A DNA stretch of 64,000 nucleotides, from contig JAGTJL010000005.1 of the NCBI GenBank assembly GCA_020746875.1, forward strand, positions 2,542,001-2,606,000, given 5' to 3'. This DNA is from Rhexocercosporidium sp. MPI-PUGE-AT-0058. Taxonomy: Eukaryota > Ascomycota > Leotiomycetes > Helotiales. A program made the translations under genes and the position numbers. The notes beneath the pieces were generated by a model that was given only the letters and a program-made list of their open reading frames with translations, was not told the origin of the DNA and searched no databases. Shown piece after piece: positions 22,409 to 34,298 of this stretch; position 1 is the first letter of the stretch; each line of letters begins with the position of its first letter.

Positions 22409-24573
22409 CTATGAGAACCCCGCATTGGGCAGGAAAAAGTCTAGATCAAAGTCCATCCCATAGCCTTCTTGTTCACCAAATGGGCTCGCTGACAAGGAAT
22501 TCGCATCGCCTAAACCAGACATAGTTGCCGCGCGTGCTTGTAGCAGACCATGACAGAACAAAAGGCTGTCTCTTGCGCTGTGTGCATTGCTGTACTCGCA
22601 GGAAGTGCCCGCCTCCATCGCATCGACTTGCGCAACAACCATACTGAGGAACATATGTCCTTTGATATTAGTCTCGCCTTGCCGGATTCGCTCTGCGGAC
22701 AGAGCGACCATGTCTTTCACACTCTGTAAAAGCATGCTAGTAGAGTTGAAGCTACGGTTCAACGTCCCGTCTCGTCGACGGTCTTCGACTTGAGAAAGCA
22801 GCGCTACGCCAATGACAGACATGGCATATCTGATACCTTCCCGGAACATCCCTCCGCCGATTGCTATAAGACGAGAGTATCCTTCATCAGGTTCTGGTGA
22901 GATGATAGCCATTGCAGTTTCAAGGCTCACCGTGAGTGAGTACTGAAACAGTGGATTTGTCCTAGCTTTGTTTGCGAACGGACAATGCAGAGGAATTAAG
23001 AAGCGACAAACTAGGTAGTAGATCATGTTGCGGTGAAATGGGCTCACACCCACTGCCTCATGCTCCTTCATAAAGTTGCTGCATGCACGGTATGCGCCTG
23101 TAATTTCTGTACTCAATGCCAGGACATCAAGATATGAAAGTTGGGAGTGTAAGCCATTGAGGAGTTGGAGAATTCGGAGGCGAATCGGTAGTGAGTCAAG
23201 GAGAAGCAACTGCATTGAGGTCGTTGTATATATCCCTTTGGAATGCGGCTGCAGGGTCATTGTTGTCTCGTTCATCTCATCGTCATTGTTGTTGGAAGGT
23301 GCCGCAGTATCAAATTCATCCAAAGAGATTCTAGGTGGCATGGCTGTGTCCAAAGATGCCTGCATCACCAGTTCAAGAACGGTAGCCCAGAGACGCCGGC
23401 GCAGTTCGGCCTGCAGCACGGACATTGGTGGTAAATTTGCTGGATCGCGATGCAGCCCTATTTGCATTGCTGTGTGTACGAGTGATCCCGTAGAGATCCA
23501 TACCAAATCACCACCGAGTGAGAATATCTGGCGTGCAAGAAGAGTCAGACAATGAACTTGCAGACCGGTAATATTTAGGCGGTCCTTTTCTAGGGGTCCG
23601 GAGAGCCACATTGTAGCAGAATGTATCCACTGATGAACTAGGTTACGGAATCCGACATCTGAATTGCCATGATCGTGTAAACTGTAACCTAAGCCAATAA
23701 CAAGCAGTATCTTGAGGCGCAAACCAATAGGAACTCCAGCTGGATTGTCCCAGTACCTCTGGTATTCGGTCCAAAAAGTAGGTACATGGACAATTCGATG
23801 CGTCGACTCAAATGACCCGAAATACAAATTGGCCATCCCGTTCGCGACCTCTCGTGCAGGCGGGACCATCGTGAAGTCGGTAGTTGAAAGGCCTCGACTC
23901 GGCCGATCAATTTTGAGGCTTCTTGCGATGACTTTGCATTTTTGGAGGAGTTCACCTATCTCAGCAATCAAAGGACGGGTTTCCGGGCTTTGGAATGAAG
24001 TACCGTCTCCTTCACCAATCGCTTCTTTGTAGCATTCCCAGATATTCGCGAACTTCGAAGTCAATACCATTAACAGCTTGTAGGCAGGTAGACAGCACTT
24101 ACTTCACCACCCCAGCCCATCCTATGGCTCGATCCTAGCATTCTCGTTTTGTTTAAGGTTATGTGCGAGTCCTCAATGCCGGCTTCGGACAAATCTTTAA
24201 CGGGACTTGATGCCGAAGCTTCCTCGAGCTTCCGGACTCGTTGCAAAATATTGCGGATGTCTGGATCTGTATCGTCTATGACACGGTTCGGCGATCGAAT
24301 ACAGCTTGCGACAGCGGTGTTAGGGGTGTTATGAGGCTTCGATATCGATGCAACAGATGGTACAGATGTAACATTCGGACTCCGCGAATTGCCAAGCTGG
24401 GATTGCTGGCGAGTGAGTTGAACTGGTTCATTGCTGTAGAGTTCAAATGAGCATTGGCTTCTGGTAGAGACGCAATTGGTGCACGGCTCGTTTCTATCGC
24501 ATTTGATCTTTCGACGACGACACTCCAGGCATGACAAAGCTGGCCGTCGGCGTCGACGGGTTTGTCGCTCCAT
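22409..24573 (-). CDS. Zn2Cys6 transcription factor with fungal-specific domain
   Basis: Exons 24573-24103 and 24052-22409 joined by a 50-nt intron give 704 residues. The binuclear zinc cluster is complete: C-x2-C-x6-C-x5-C-x2-C-x6-C (CLECRRRKIKCD through CTNC to SQC), preceded by a basic RRRRR run. A helical linker with a coiled-coil piece (ILQRVRKLEE) follows. The fungal_trans middle homology region then begins around HRIVHVPTFWTEYQRYW and includes LHRDPANLPPMSVLQAELRRRLW. I chose the ATG at 24573 because it places the zinc cluster about 15 residues from the N-terminus, as is usual; an upstream ATG at 24774 would add 67 residues of unconvincing sequence. It lies next to the precursor gene, so it may be the pathway regulator, but it could also be unrelated. 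Confidence 0.9.
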
Positions 24574-25921
24574 TGATGATGTCCGTCGGCCGTACCACAG
24601 AAGACGAGTCCGGGAGCCAAAGGATGGAATCATTTCACAGGAGTCGAAGAAAGAAGGAACAGGAGGACAAGGACAGGAAATAGGCGGAACAGCCGGACAT
24701 AGGTGGAATGACACGCCATTTGGTCCAATCATTTCTAATATTTCGGCCGAGGCGTCTCGTGACCTTATCTCCATTTGGAAAGATATCAGGTGAGATGAAT
24801 ATATGGACCTTGTAGTGCAGCTTGCGAAAAAATAAATATTACTATGCGTTTCTTCAGCAAAGCACTTTCTGCAATGAATGAATCACTGCCTTGTAGACTC
24901 GTTCTACGGGAGTAAGGACTGAGGGACAACGAAAACAACACGGACTTAATGTGTAAGAAATTCCTCCAACGGCGGGCTGCAAAAAGATCGGAAAGACTGA
25001 GACTGGCAAGATAGAACGAACATAATAGTGAAACTATGATGTCGTCTTTAGGTATTTCACGCCCGCCATAGCCGGCGTCTCCCTCAGATTGTTCCCTGGT
25101 GTATATTTGTTGTTTCGAGGGGATTGCTGGGCATGTCTAGAACAGATGATAATGAGTCGTAGAAGGCTGCGACTAGATTGGACAAATGTATTTTCGAGGC
25201 ACCCAATGATGAATGGATCATTTTCGATGTAGGATAATCTATCCACTGCAGATAGTGCCACTGTTCCCATCTTGGAATCTGGGATGCAGGAGCTGGAAGA
25301 AGGATTGTCTGAGGAGATAGAAATTTGGCAGCAAGCGCGCGAAAGGGGCCGCTACTTGAAAGTAAGGCCGAACCAAGCTGTATAGGCTAATGTATGGCAG
25401 ACTCGTGGCGTTAATTGTTGATTGAATTGTAAAGCGGAGGTTGAGCTGTTTATAAAGTACGAAACAGCCACAAAGAGCACAATGGAGTCACATGATTGCG
25501 CGTTTAGCTTTGTCGCACCTCGCGCCAAACAGCTTCCACCTCTCCGCCAACCACAGCCAACACAACCACAACGAATCCTCAATCACGACGTTTATACCAG
25601 AATCTTTCCATTACGTTCCGGGGTTGTCTACAAAGCCACGCAACCAGGAATTCCATTATCAGCATTCACGCCTATCAAAGATCAACAGCTGCTCTTGCAG
25701 ATAGAAACCCCTCACCCATTCTAGACCTCTCGAGATATTCGTTCTGGCAGCGACCCATCGCACATCCAGCTCTGTCCTTGGGTTGAATTGAAGTTTCGTT
25801 GTCTCCCACCTCCTAAAATACGGGATCAAGTAAACAACACCTGCTCACTCATCCGGACATTGCCTACCAAAATCCGGAACCACAGGCACCCCTCATTCCC
25901 CCGGCCGATCCCTCGAAAACC
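24574..25921. other. Intergenic, no clear gene
   Basis: About 1.3 kb between the regulator start and the BTB gene start, with short overlapping open frames only. Probably promoters of both divergent genes. Confidence 0.35.
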
Positions 25922-27221
25922 ATGCTACCAGTACGAACACCTGAAGACATCAAGCCGACAAATCCTTTCATATTCCCAACCGGAACCGTCAAGCTTCTAG
26001 CAACATACAAAGGACAATCAATAGTTGGTTCGGTCTCCGCAGATGCTCTCGTACTCGCAAGTCCTGTCTGGAAGAAGTTCCTGTTTCCTCCTTGGATGGA
26101 TAACTCAGAGCAAGAGCAAGCCCGAGATGTCAAGCAGAGAGAAGTTGACTGTACTGAGGATGACGGAGAGGCACTGCTGATTCTGCTCAATATTGCACAT
26201 CTCAATTTTGGTGATGTACCAGCCAACCTGAAATACTCGACACTTCTTGGGATTGCTGTGTTGATCGATCAGTATGACTGCATAAAGATTGTCCGGCCGT
26301 GGTTGGAGTCGTGGATGAAGAATGAAAAAGAGGAGAGCCTGAAGGCAAACCAAGATGGCTGGTTGTTCATATCATGGGTCTTTGGCCGAGAGACGACGTT
26401 CTCGGCACTTGCTCGCCACATGGTACGGACTGCAGACTTCAAGGCATCAATTCCAGCCAGTGGTGATATTGAAACAACCTAGAAAGTCATCCTGGTACCG
26501 GGAAATCTAATTGCTGAGCCGATGCCTCCTGGAATCATTGGTAACGTACCCAAGTTCCCGATATTCATCTCGCCCACCTTGCTAACTCTAAACAGCTAGC
26601 ATCGTGGAATGCAGGAAGCAGGCTCTAAATCAGATGCTTATAGTTCCATACAGTCGCCTCGATACGCTCGAACGCGCTATGCGGTCCTCTACACCCGCCT
26701 GCTCTGTGGGCGGCCGGGAGAGCAAAGTATGTGATGCGGCTCAATATGGCTCCATAATATTTGGTCTCACCATTGGCTCGATTTCGTTATACCCTCGCAG
26801 AGGACCAGAACTTCTTGAATGCAGTGTCAGCTCCGTTGCTGACCTACTGAGTAAAATTCAGCTACATCATATCAAGCCTGAGCCTGTGACAGTGACAACG
26901 GCAGATTATGGCGATGAATTCTTCACAGCAAGGCTAGCGCAATCTCTGTATAAAACTGGACGATCGCACAAGAAGTCCCGTGGACGCCATGGCCTTGGCT
27001 GGGCAACGAATGACTATGATGAATTTGGACAATCAGAGGTGGAAAGTAAAGACCAGGACCTCCGCGAACAACAACCAAACCCCCGAGATCACAGTCGCTG
27101 TGCCATCAGTGTGTCAGCTTCTGTGGCGAGAATCTTGGATGATATTCAGAACCCGATGCTGGATTCACACCGTGTTCATATGCGGTTGCAGAGAGGCGAG
27201 GCTGTGATGCCTATAGCTTAG
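25922..27221 (+). CDS. BTB/POZ domain protein (copy A), with an in-frame TAG
   Basis: Two blocks, 25922-26540 and 26596-27221, join in frame through a 55-nt intron (GTAACG..CTAACTC..CAG). The N-terminal part is a BTB fold: GTVKLLATYKGQ, then ALVLASPVWKKFLFPPW, then EALLILLNIAHLNFGDVP. A helical C-terminal part ends with DSHRVHMRLQRGEAV. The only flaw is a TAG at 26480-26482 (codon 187). It either kills the gene, or it is the AG end of a possible 60-nt phase-0 intron starting with GTACGG at 26423. That intron lacks a clear branch site. Family knowledge: BTB domains mediate protein-protein contacts, often with cullin 3. A related but broken copy lies inverted at 31716-32896. Confidence 0.7.
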
Positions 27222-29061
27222 GACAAATTTCCCTCTATGCCCAGTACCAAGCACGTCCCTGTAAGAACAATGTTAATGGTTTTCTGTTTCCCATCCAGCT
27301 GAATTTCTACAATTAATCTTCTTCGATGCATCTGTCTATTTATTTTCCTGGCACCTCGGCTCCAGCTCCGATAGTAAAAGTCATCACTGATAAGTACCCC
27401 CCTCGTTCTTCCTCATTCCGATCTACATCGCTCGACTACTTCGGTAATTAATAACCGAGTCTTTGAATGTTTTTGAGTACTAAAAGCTGTATCGGACGGG
27501 AAGTTCTATCTCGTGCCTAGGAAGAAGGCTCGGAGGTACCAAAAACATGGGGTTTTTTCATATGACAAATTCTTTCCTAACCAAAAGCGTAATTACCCAA
27601 CTTCTCATCCTGGGCATGATCCACTAGGAGTGCCAAATTTTTCCTCGCTGTATGCTCTTCACGCGCAGCCGGAGGTCATTGTTCGGACTTTGGAGGATGA
27701 GCATCGGCTCTTCCCTGTCTTCCTCCTATCACAGGATAAACTGCCCATTTATATCACTTGTTCCACTCATCTCGCTGCTGAACTTCCCCTCCCAGCAAAA
27801 CTCAGAAACCCACCGAACATATTCACAAGACCGCCATAGTTTCGAGTTCTGCAAACAATTTCCCTGATATCGGATCCAGTTCCCATCCCTTCTCAGCATC
27901 GAAATAAGACCGAGGCTAGGAGGCTAACACGGCACCGTCGTCATAGGGTCAGTTTTAGCTTTGCGTCCCCTGAAAGAAGGTCCTAGCTGCAGTGGGTTTC
28001 AGCGGGTCGATGCATCGGGAGAGCTTCGGCAGGCGCTTCTCTAGCGTGCTCGAGGCTGAAGATTCAGGGATGCTGAGAATTTAATGGCCCCATCCCACCT
28101 CTACCGGCCACAAGCGGATCTATTTTGTGCAGAGGGTGGACCTTGAATAGACCCGATATGGGTCTGTGAATCCGATGTTGTGGATCGTTATGGACACGAT
28201 TTGGCACTCAAAGAGCAAGATGTGGCGATCTTTGATGAGGCTCAAAATCTGTTTGGATGGGATGAGGCTGACTGATGAGCAGGGCGAGCTGGATTAGGGA
28301 GGTCTGGCGAGGGTGGATGGGTTACTGCCGTCTTCCGGCTGTTGAGTGCTGCTGCTGCATCAATACTCAGGATCAATCTAGTCTAGAACAACAACACAAG
28401 GCACGGCACTTGATCAATCATCAGGGCGTGATTGTTACGGGTCGTGCTCATGTGCTTCCGTAAGCGACAAGACAAGTATGGGCTGTTGTTTGCTTTCATC
28501 ACCTGAATTTTTTGTCGTTGAATCAGCAGCTAAGCAAAGGGCAGAAAGGTCTCCTGATGTTTTGGTTTGTCCCGCCTTTGTTTTCATTGTGGATCAACAA
28601 ACACCACAAGGCTCGCTTCGGTCGTACCACGGTCCCGTCGTCAATTGGTCTGCGGGTCTGTTTTTCTTATGCCCCACTACTATCGCGACTTCGTTCCCTT
28701 CACTTGCCGGTTCATATTTCCTCTCAGATGTACTTGCTTTTGCACTCGCCCAGTCAGTTCACTTCACTTCAGTCCCGTTCCTTCCTTTCGGATCCAGACC
28801 AGACCGGCCCAGTTCATTCCCTCCCCTTTCCCATGGAGTAAATTCGCTCCTTCCATTCACATGGACCTGAATGAGTGGAAACAGCCGAAAAAGGTGAGCG
28901 GGCCTTGAACCACCAAAGGACATGCCACTGCGTCTATATTTTTTTACTTCCAATAAATACACTCCTTTCTTCTTCCTCTCCTTCCATTCTGTTTCTCGGC
29001 ACTATCGTATCCCCACCACAACAAATTCTTATCGATATTTACTTGTATCGACAAATCAATC
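27222..29061. other. Long promoter region of the MFS carrier, no clear gene
   Basis: About 1.8 kb. A 108-codon open frame at 27513-27839 (+) has no domain and no splice support. The last 120 bp are C/T-rich and look like the leader of the transporter gene. Confidence 0.4.
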
Positions 29062-30921
29062 ATGGGCTTCTTCAGCAAGAAGCAGGATGCCGTTCCTATC
29101 GTCCAGGAAAAACCTAGCACCAATACCACGCCCGCTCAAACTCCAGCTACTCATACACCAGAGAACCGCTCCCTCCATAACTCCATTGATATCGCCCTCG
29201 AGGTGGAGATCAACGGCAATGTCGCCCCCACTGAAGAAGCGTTCAAGGAGCTACCCGTTACATGGCTCGCCATCCTGCTCGGCTCCATCGCGTCCATCGG
29301 AGGATTCATGTTCGGATACGAGTCTGGTCAAATATCTGGTTTTCTCGCCATGACCGATTTCCTTGACCGCTTCGGTGAGAATGGAGCCTTCTCTGCCGCG
29401 AGACAAGGAACGATTGTTGGTCTTCTCTGTATCGGCACCCTCATCGGATGTCTGGTCAGTGGCTGGCTTTGTGACAAGATTGGTCGACGATATACCATCT
29501 CTTCCTCCGCTTTCTTCTACATCATCGGTGTTGTTATCGAGATTACAAGTGATACCGAATGGGTCCAATTCGCTATGGGACGGTTCACTGCTGGTCTGGG
29601 CATTGGTGCTTTGAGTACCAGTGTTCCTATGTATCAGTCTGAGAGTATGCCGAAGAATATCAGAGGTGCTACCGTTAGCTCGTACCAACTGCTCATCACC
29701 ATGGGAATCTGGACTGCGTATATGGTGAGCTCGTCCAGTGCTATATTTTGAAATTCTACTAATGGTGTTCAGGTCAACTTTGGCACTGAATCCGCTTACA
29801 GCAACTCTGCTCAATGGAGAATCCCCAACGGCCTTTCTGCTCTCTGGGCTATCATCCTTGGTACTGCTATTCTCGCCATGCCAGAATCTCCACGTTTCGC
29901 ATACCGTATGGGTCGCGAGGAAGAAGCTCGCAAGACCATGGGCCGCCTCAGTGGCATCGATCCATACTCTCCTCTCATCGACCACGAAATTGCCGAAATC
30001 GAGGAGAAGCTTCAAGCAGAACGTGCTGGTGGCGACCACCCTCTCTCTGAGATCTTCACTGGACCTCGTATGCTTTATCGAACGCTCCTTGGAATGACGT
30101 TGCAAGCAGGCCAGCAGCTGACCGGCGCGAATTTTTTCTTCTATTATGGAACAACAATTTTCAAATCAACGGGAATCTCGAACTCTTACGTCACCTCGAT
30201 TATTCTCGGTTCAGTCAACGTTGGTGCCACCATTGGTGGGCTTTGGATTGTCAAGAACTGCGGTCGCCGTAAGAGTTTGATGGCAGGTGCCGCAGCCATG
30301 TTCTTCTGCTTCATGATCTACGCATTTGTGGGTCACTTCGGTCTTGACGCCTCAAATCCAATGTCGACCCCAACAGAAGGCAAAGTCCTCATTGTTTTCA
30401 CCTGTCTGTTCATTGTCGCTTTCGCCACCACTTGGGGACCCCTTGTCTGGGCTGTTGTTGGAGAACTCTACCCAGCCCGTTACCGCGCACCATGCATGGC
30501 CCTGGCCACAGCATCCAACTGGCTTTTCAACTTCCTCATCTCTTTCTTCACAACCTTCATCACAAACAAGATTGACTACTTCTATGGTTTGGTCTTTGGC
30601 GCCTGTTGTTTCGCTCTCTTCTGGATCGTCTATTTCTTCATGATTGAGACCAAGGATCGCAGTCTGGAGGAAATCGATACTATGTACGTCCTGCATGTCA
30701 ATGCCATCACCTCAGCATCTTGGGACCCTAGCGAGCTTGGTCGAGACGGTCTCATCGGTATTGGAACCGATGGTATGCACTTGAAGTCTGGAGGAAAGGA
30801 CTTCAAGAAGACGGAGACGGGAGGTGCGGGGTTGATGGTTCATGATGAGACACGGTTCCCAGCGGCTGCAGCTGGTGCTGAGACCGACCAGAGAGTCGCT
30901 CCCGCTACTATGACTGTCTAG
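29062..30921 (+). CDS. MFS glucose/hexose transporter
   Basis: Exons 29062-29724 and 29773-30921 with a 48-nt intron give 603 residues. Twelve-helix sugar-porter signatures are clear: GFMFGYESGQISGF in helix 1, CDKIGRRYTI, GRFTAGLGIGALSTSVPMYQSE, MPESPRF, QAGQQLTGANFFFYYG in helix 7, NCGRRKSL, and a helix-12 end with ETKDRSLEEID. The QLTGANFFFYYGT motif matches fungal high-affinity glucose transporters of the yeast Hxt / Aspergillus Mst type. The 70-residue N-terminal tail and the ~90-residue Gly/Ala/Thr-rich C-terminal tail are cytoplasmic. Plasma-membrane uptake of glucose or another hexose is expected. It sits between two inverted BTB paralogues, with no obvious functional link. Confidence 0.93.
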
Positions 30922-31715
30922 TCCACGTCATCTCCGGTGATGGGGTGTGAAGCTGTACGATCTGAGCCGGAGCGTGTGAATTAATTTCGCAGTAAATTTT
31001 CGGTGTGAATAGATGGCGTTTTGCTTCCTTGCATAGCGTGGCTGGATGGTTTGAGGTATGATGGATTCATGGCGTTTAATGGCTGTTTATCAACAGAAAT
31101 AAGGGCAAAGAAAGTCAAAAAGGGGTTTCTCGTAAAGATAAAGCGCTCGATCGGTTGCTTAAGGCTTCTTTGTGGGTAGCTGAGAGACGAGAGCCTACTT
31201 ATTAGGTCTTTTAAATGCATACATTTATAGATATTTGGATAGTTTGGATTTCTTGAATAATCTCGAGTCCGGTTGTGGGTTTTATGAGAGCTTCCACAGA
31301 GGGGGAAGGGGCCTCAGGTATGTTTTGCGTTATGCAAAAGAGGGAGAGATGGATGGCAAGGGGTGTTGGTTAAGTCCCGTGGTGTTGACTTTGCACATGA
31401 TCATCGGTCATATATTGGTGAAACTCAACTTCCATTCCTATCTACGGAGCAGTTATATTCCGGTACTCTACTTGAACCAGGGTCCCGAGTAGAAGAACTA
31501 AGCATAGGAAAGCCCTCTCTGGATCTTCTAGTGATGATTCTCTGCAGGCAAGTATGAGTTGTGAGATTTAGCGGGAAGGAGAATCGACCTCTTATAACAT
31601 CTGCCAAATCCAAGTCCTCTAATTGTGTAGATCTGCAAAAACGTCCTTCATATGTCAATGACATTCGATGAACCTACGCAAAGTGTGTCGGTCCAGCCCC
31701 GCAGATTTGACCCTA
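30922..31715. other. Intergenic, no gene seen
   Basis: About 800 bp between the carrier and the convergent BTB remnant. Only short open frames without domains. Confidence 0.4.
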
Positions 31716-32896
31716 TCAGTTCTTATCTCTCATTCCTAGCTTTGCCCGCTGAACTCTCATGTGCTCTCTGTGCGAATCCAAAATCAGAATCTCCACCTTC
31801 TTCATCACCGCCGTCATATCTACATCAATTCTTCCCGCACGGAAGCACTTTCGGTGGTCAAGACGTGTCTGTGTATCTCGAACGAATGTTGAAAGGCAGG
31901 GAATAACCATCTTCTTTAGGGCATAACCAAGCTCAAATGAACTCATACTGATGTCCGAAGCGTTTTTCCTTGGCCACAAATCGTTGCCTAAGAGCCCTCT
32001 AAGCAGACCCCCATGACTGGTGATATCACATAGAGCTCTCTCGTTGGCATTGAACGATATCTCCTCTGCGTTGGTTCTGGGTGCTGGTGCTGTGCGCGTG
32101 GCTCTGCATTGGTTGCCTGTCGTCTCGTACAGCGACATTTGGGAATATGGAATGGCCAATATGGCATCAATCATATCCAAACGTACCTTCAAGATCCTAT
32201 CTTTGGGTAAATCAGTCTCTGCTTTGTGGCTACTGCCGCAATAGAACCAACAAAATTCAAGCGTACCTAGAATCCCGGGAGGCATCAGCCATGTCATTGC
32301 CTCGCCATCGCAATCGAAGGGCTTTCCGTCCATGAGACCCATGTGCTCGATGATATCTTCAGCGATTGTACAAAGTAAGATTACATCCTCCCATCCGAAA
32401 GTTCAGCAAGTGACGAGCAGATCGTAGAATCCGAGGCCTCGATACTCATATGCTATCGTTCTACATGCCTCAACCCATGGTTGGAGACGCTGACACATTG
32501 GTACTGCTCAGACAGATGAGAAACACGTTCTAGGTTCTGCACATAGGGATTCTTGGGAACATCACCAAAATTGAGGTGCACGATGTTCATCAGAATCAGC
32601 AATGCATCTCCGTCACCTTCACTGCAATCGACAGCCTTTGGAGCAACAGCAGCTCCTCCTGCAACATTTTCTTGTCCTGCAATGTCCCAAAGCGGGTAGA
32701 TGAAGTTCTTCCAGACGGGACTGGCTTGGCACAGTGAGTGTGATGAAACTAGACCTTCCATCTTCTTGCCCTTGTATGTAACCAGTATCTTGGTGTCGCC
32801 GGTTAGGTAGGTGAATGGATTGGCTGGGACGGGGCCGGAGGTGAGGAGTTCGCGGTTTGATGTTGAAGGATCGGAAGATGCCATTGTGAAAACCAC
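31716..32896 (-). pseudogene. BTB/POZ paralogue (copy B), broken
   Basis: This is the inverted relative of the gene at 25922. It keeps the BTB segments (KILVTYKGKK, CQASPVWKNFIYPLW, DALLILMNIVHLNFGDVP), the PMPP/LMPPGI(I/L)G junction, an intron at the same place (32266-32201) and the ending LDSHREHMRVQR. Two lesions are visible: a one-base frameshift near 32475, just after EQYQC, and an in-frame TGA at 32405-32403. Downstream of the frameshift the shifted frame still aligns (QPWVEAC against RPWLESW in copy A). I infer a recent pseudogene. A GTG..AG intron spanning both lesions is not apparent. Confidence 0.65.
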
Positions 32897-34298
32897 TGCG
32901 GTTGTGGAGAAGCTGGCTGCGTGTATGAGAGATAGATTGTATGTGGGTAAGTATGGGAGACTGAACCAGGTTTTGACTGCATTGCGCTACGCTTGGTGGT
33001 CGAAGGTAGATTCTTCTCCAGAGTGGGTAGCGTGTTTGTGTTGGTTTTGTTGTTGTGTGGAAGGAAGACCAAACGAGGTCGCGGGTGAGAATTAATAGCT
33101 ACAGAGGAAGCAGAGACCGATTAATTCAACGATTAGGCAAATCCTTTTCATGAAAGGAGTTCACGTTACGCGTAGCTAACAGGAGTTCGCTTTTTAAGGT
33201 AAGGTTCACACCATGATGAATGTCTGTAGCGCTTTCGCCTGAAGGGCAATACACTTCACATTGTTTCAGAACATACAATACTGATGCATGTAAGCAATAA
33301 TATTTTATAAATGCTGTACAAAAGTTTCATCGGAGTTCTGATGTTCAATTGACTCCTGTTTGATGTATTCCGACCGCAGAGAAGACTTTATCCGGAAGAT
33401 AACGTCGGAATACCCTCGTCTTAGCACGCCGTCAAATTCCCTAATGATGCTTGGTATTAAATAAATATACAACTAAAAGACGAGCTGAAACACTTTGGGT
33501 CGTTAATATGACAGAGCTTTTCCTTATCATCAATTGCGTGTAAATTCGATGTAACTCAAATCCAAAGATGGTCTTGATAAAATGTAAATCGTCCTGGATA
33601 TTCGTGAAGACAGTTTTCTAAGGTTTAGCGAGAGCCCCCAAGCTGCAGCTCCGAGACCCCAGGAAGCCAAGCTACGTCCCTTGAAGTTTAGTGACTGGAG
33701 CCTACATCGAGAACCTGTCAGAGTAAGGCAGCCATGTCGTCTTCGAAGCCCGTACCGTATGGTGGTTCTGAATCTAATTTTCGGCTTGGAATTTATATTT
33801 TATGTAGTGAGCACGAGCTCAAATCGTGTCTAAATTGTTCATCCGCCTTACAAAGACATTCCGAATTGTAGCGATGGGTCACGAACAAATGTTATTCTAT
33901 TCATAAATGAAGCCCAAGAAGCGAACCAGATCAGTGTTTTTAGGCAAAAGTGATCACAGAATTCAAACCAGACCAAGCTGCTGTGCCGCAAAGTTGCGGC
34001 AAGGTTAGACGAAAATAGAAGATCGAGACCCCTGAATCTCGTACACTGGTTAAGCGAGGACTTCACCCAGGGGAGCACCGCCACAGGGAAAAATTGCAGT
34101 CACGACGGCGAAGAGTCACCGTTACAGGAGTATATCTTCCGACCTCCTTCTAGGAAGTGGCCCATTATCGATTTATCACTCGTTTAGTTGATTTGAAAGT
34201 TTCTGCTGTTCATAGAGTCCCCTTCACAGCCTCACGACAGAGCTCTGGCATCGAACCCCCACTACTCGTTCACAATCTCATTTTAAACAGCCTTCACA
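32897..34298. other. AT-rich intergenic region
   Basis: About 1.4 kb, AT-rich in the middle (33250-33600), with no coding frame I can support. Confidence 0.4.

Noticed and set aside
27513..27839. A 108-codon open frame upstream of the MFS carrier
   Set aside because: No domain or repeated signature; lies inside a promoter-like region.
29251..30105. A 284-codon open frame antisense to the hexose transporter
   Set aside because: Mirror of the transporter's codon pattern; Ser/Thr/Asp-rich with no domain.
14381..32896. Idea that both sugar transporters belong to the RiPP cluster as exporters
   Set aside because: Both carry clear sugar-porter motifs (QQMTGTNA.., QQLTGANF..), not drug-exporter motifs, and are separated from the cluster by gene-poor gaps.
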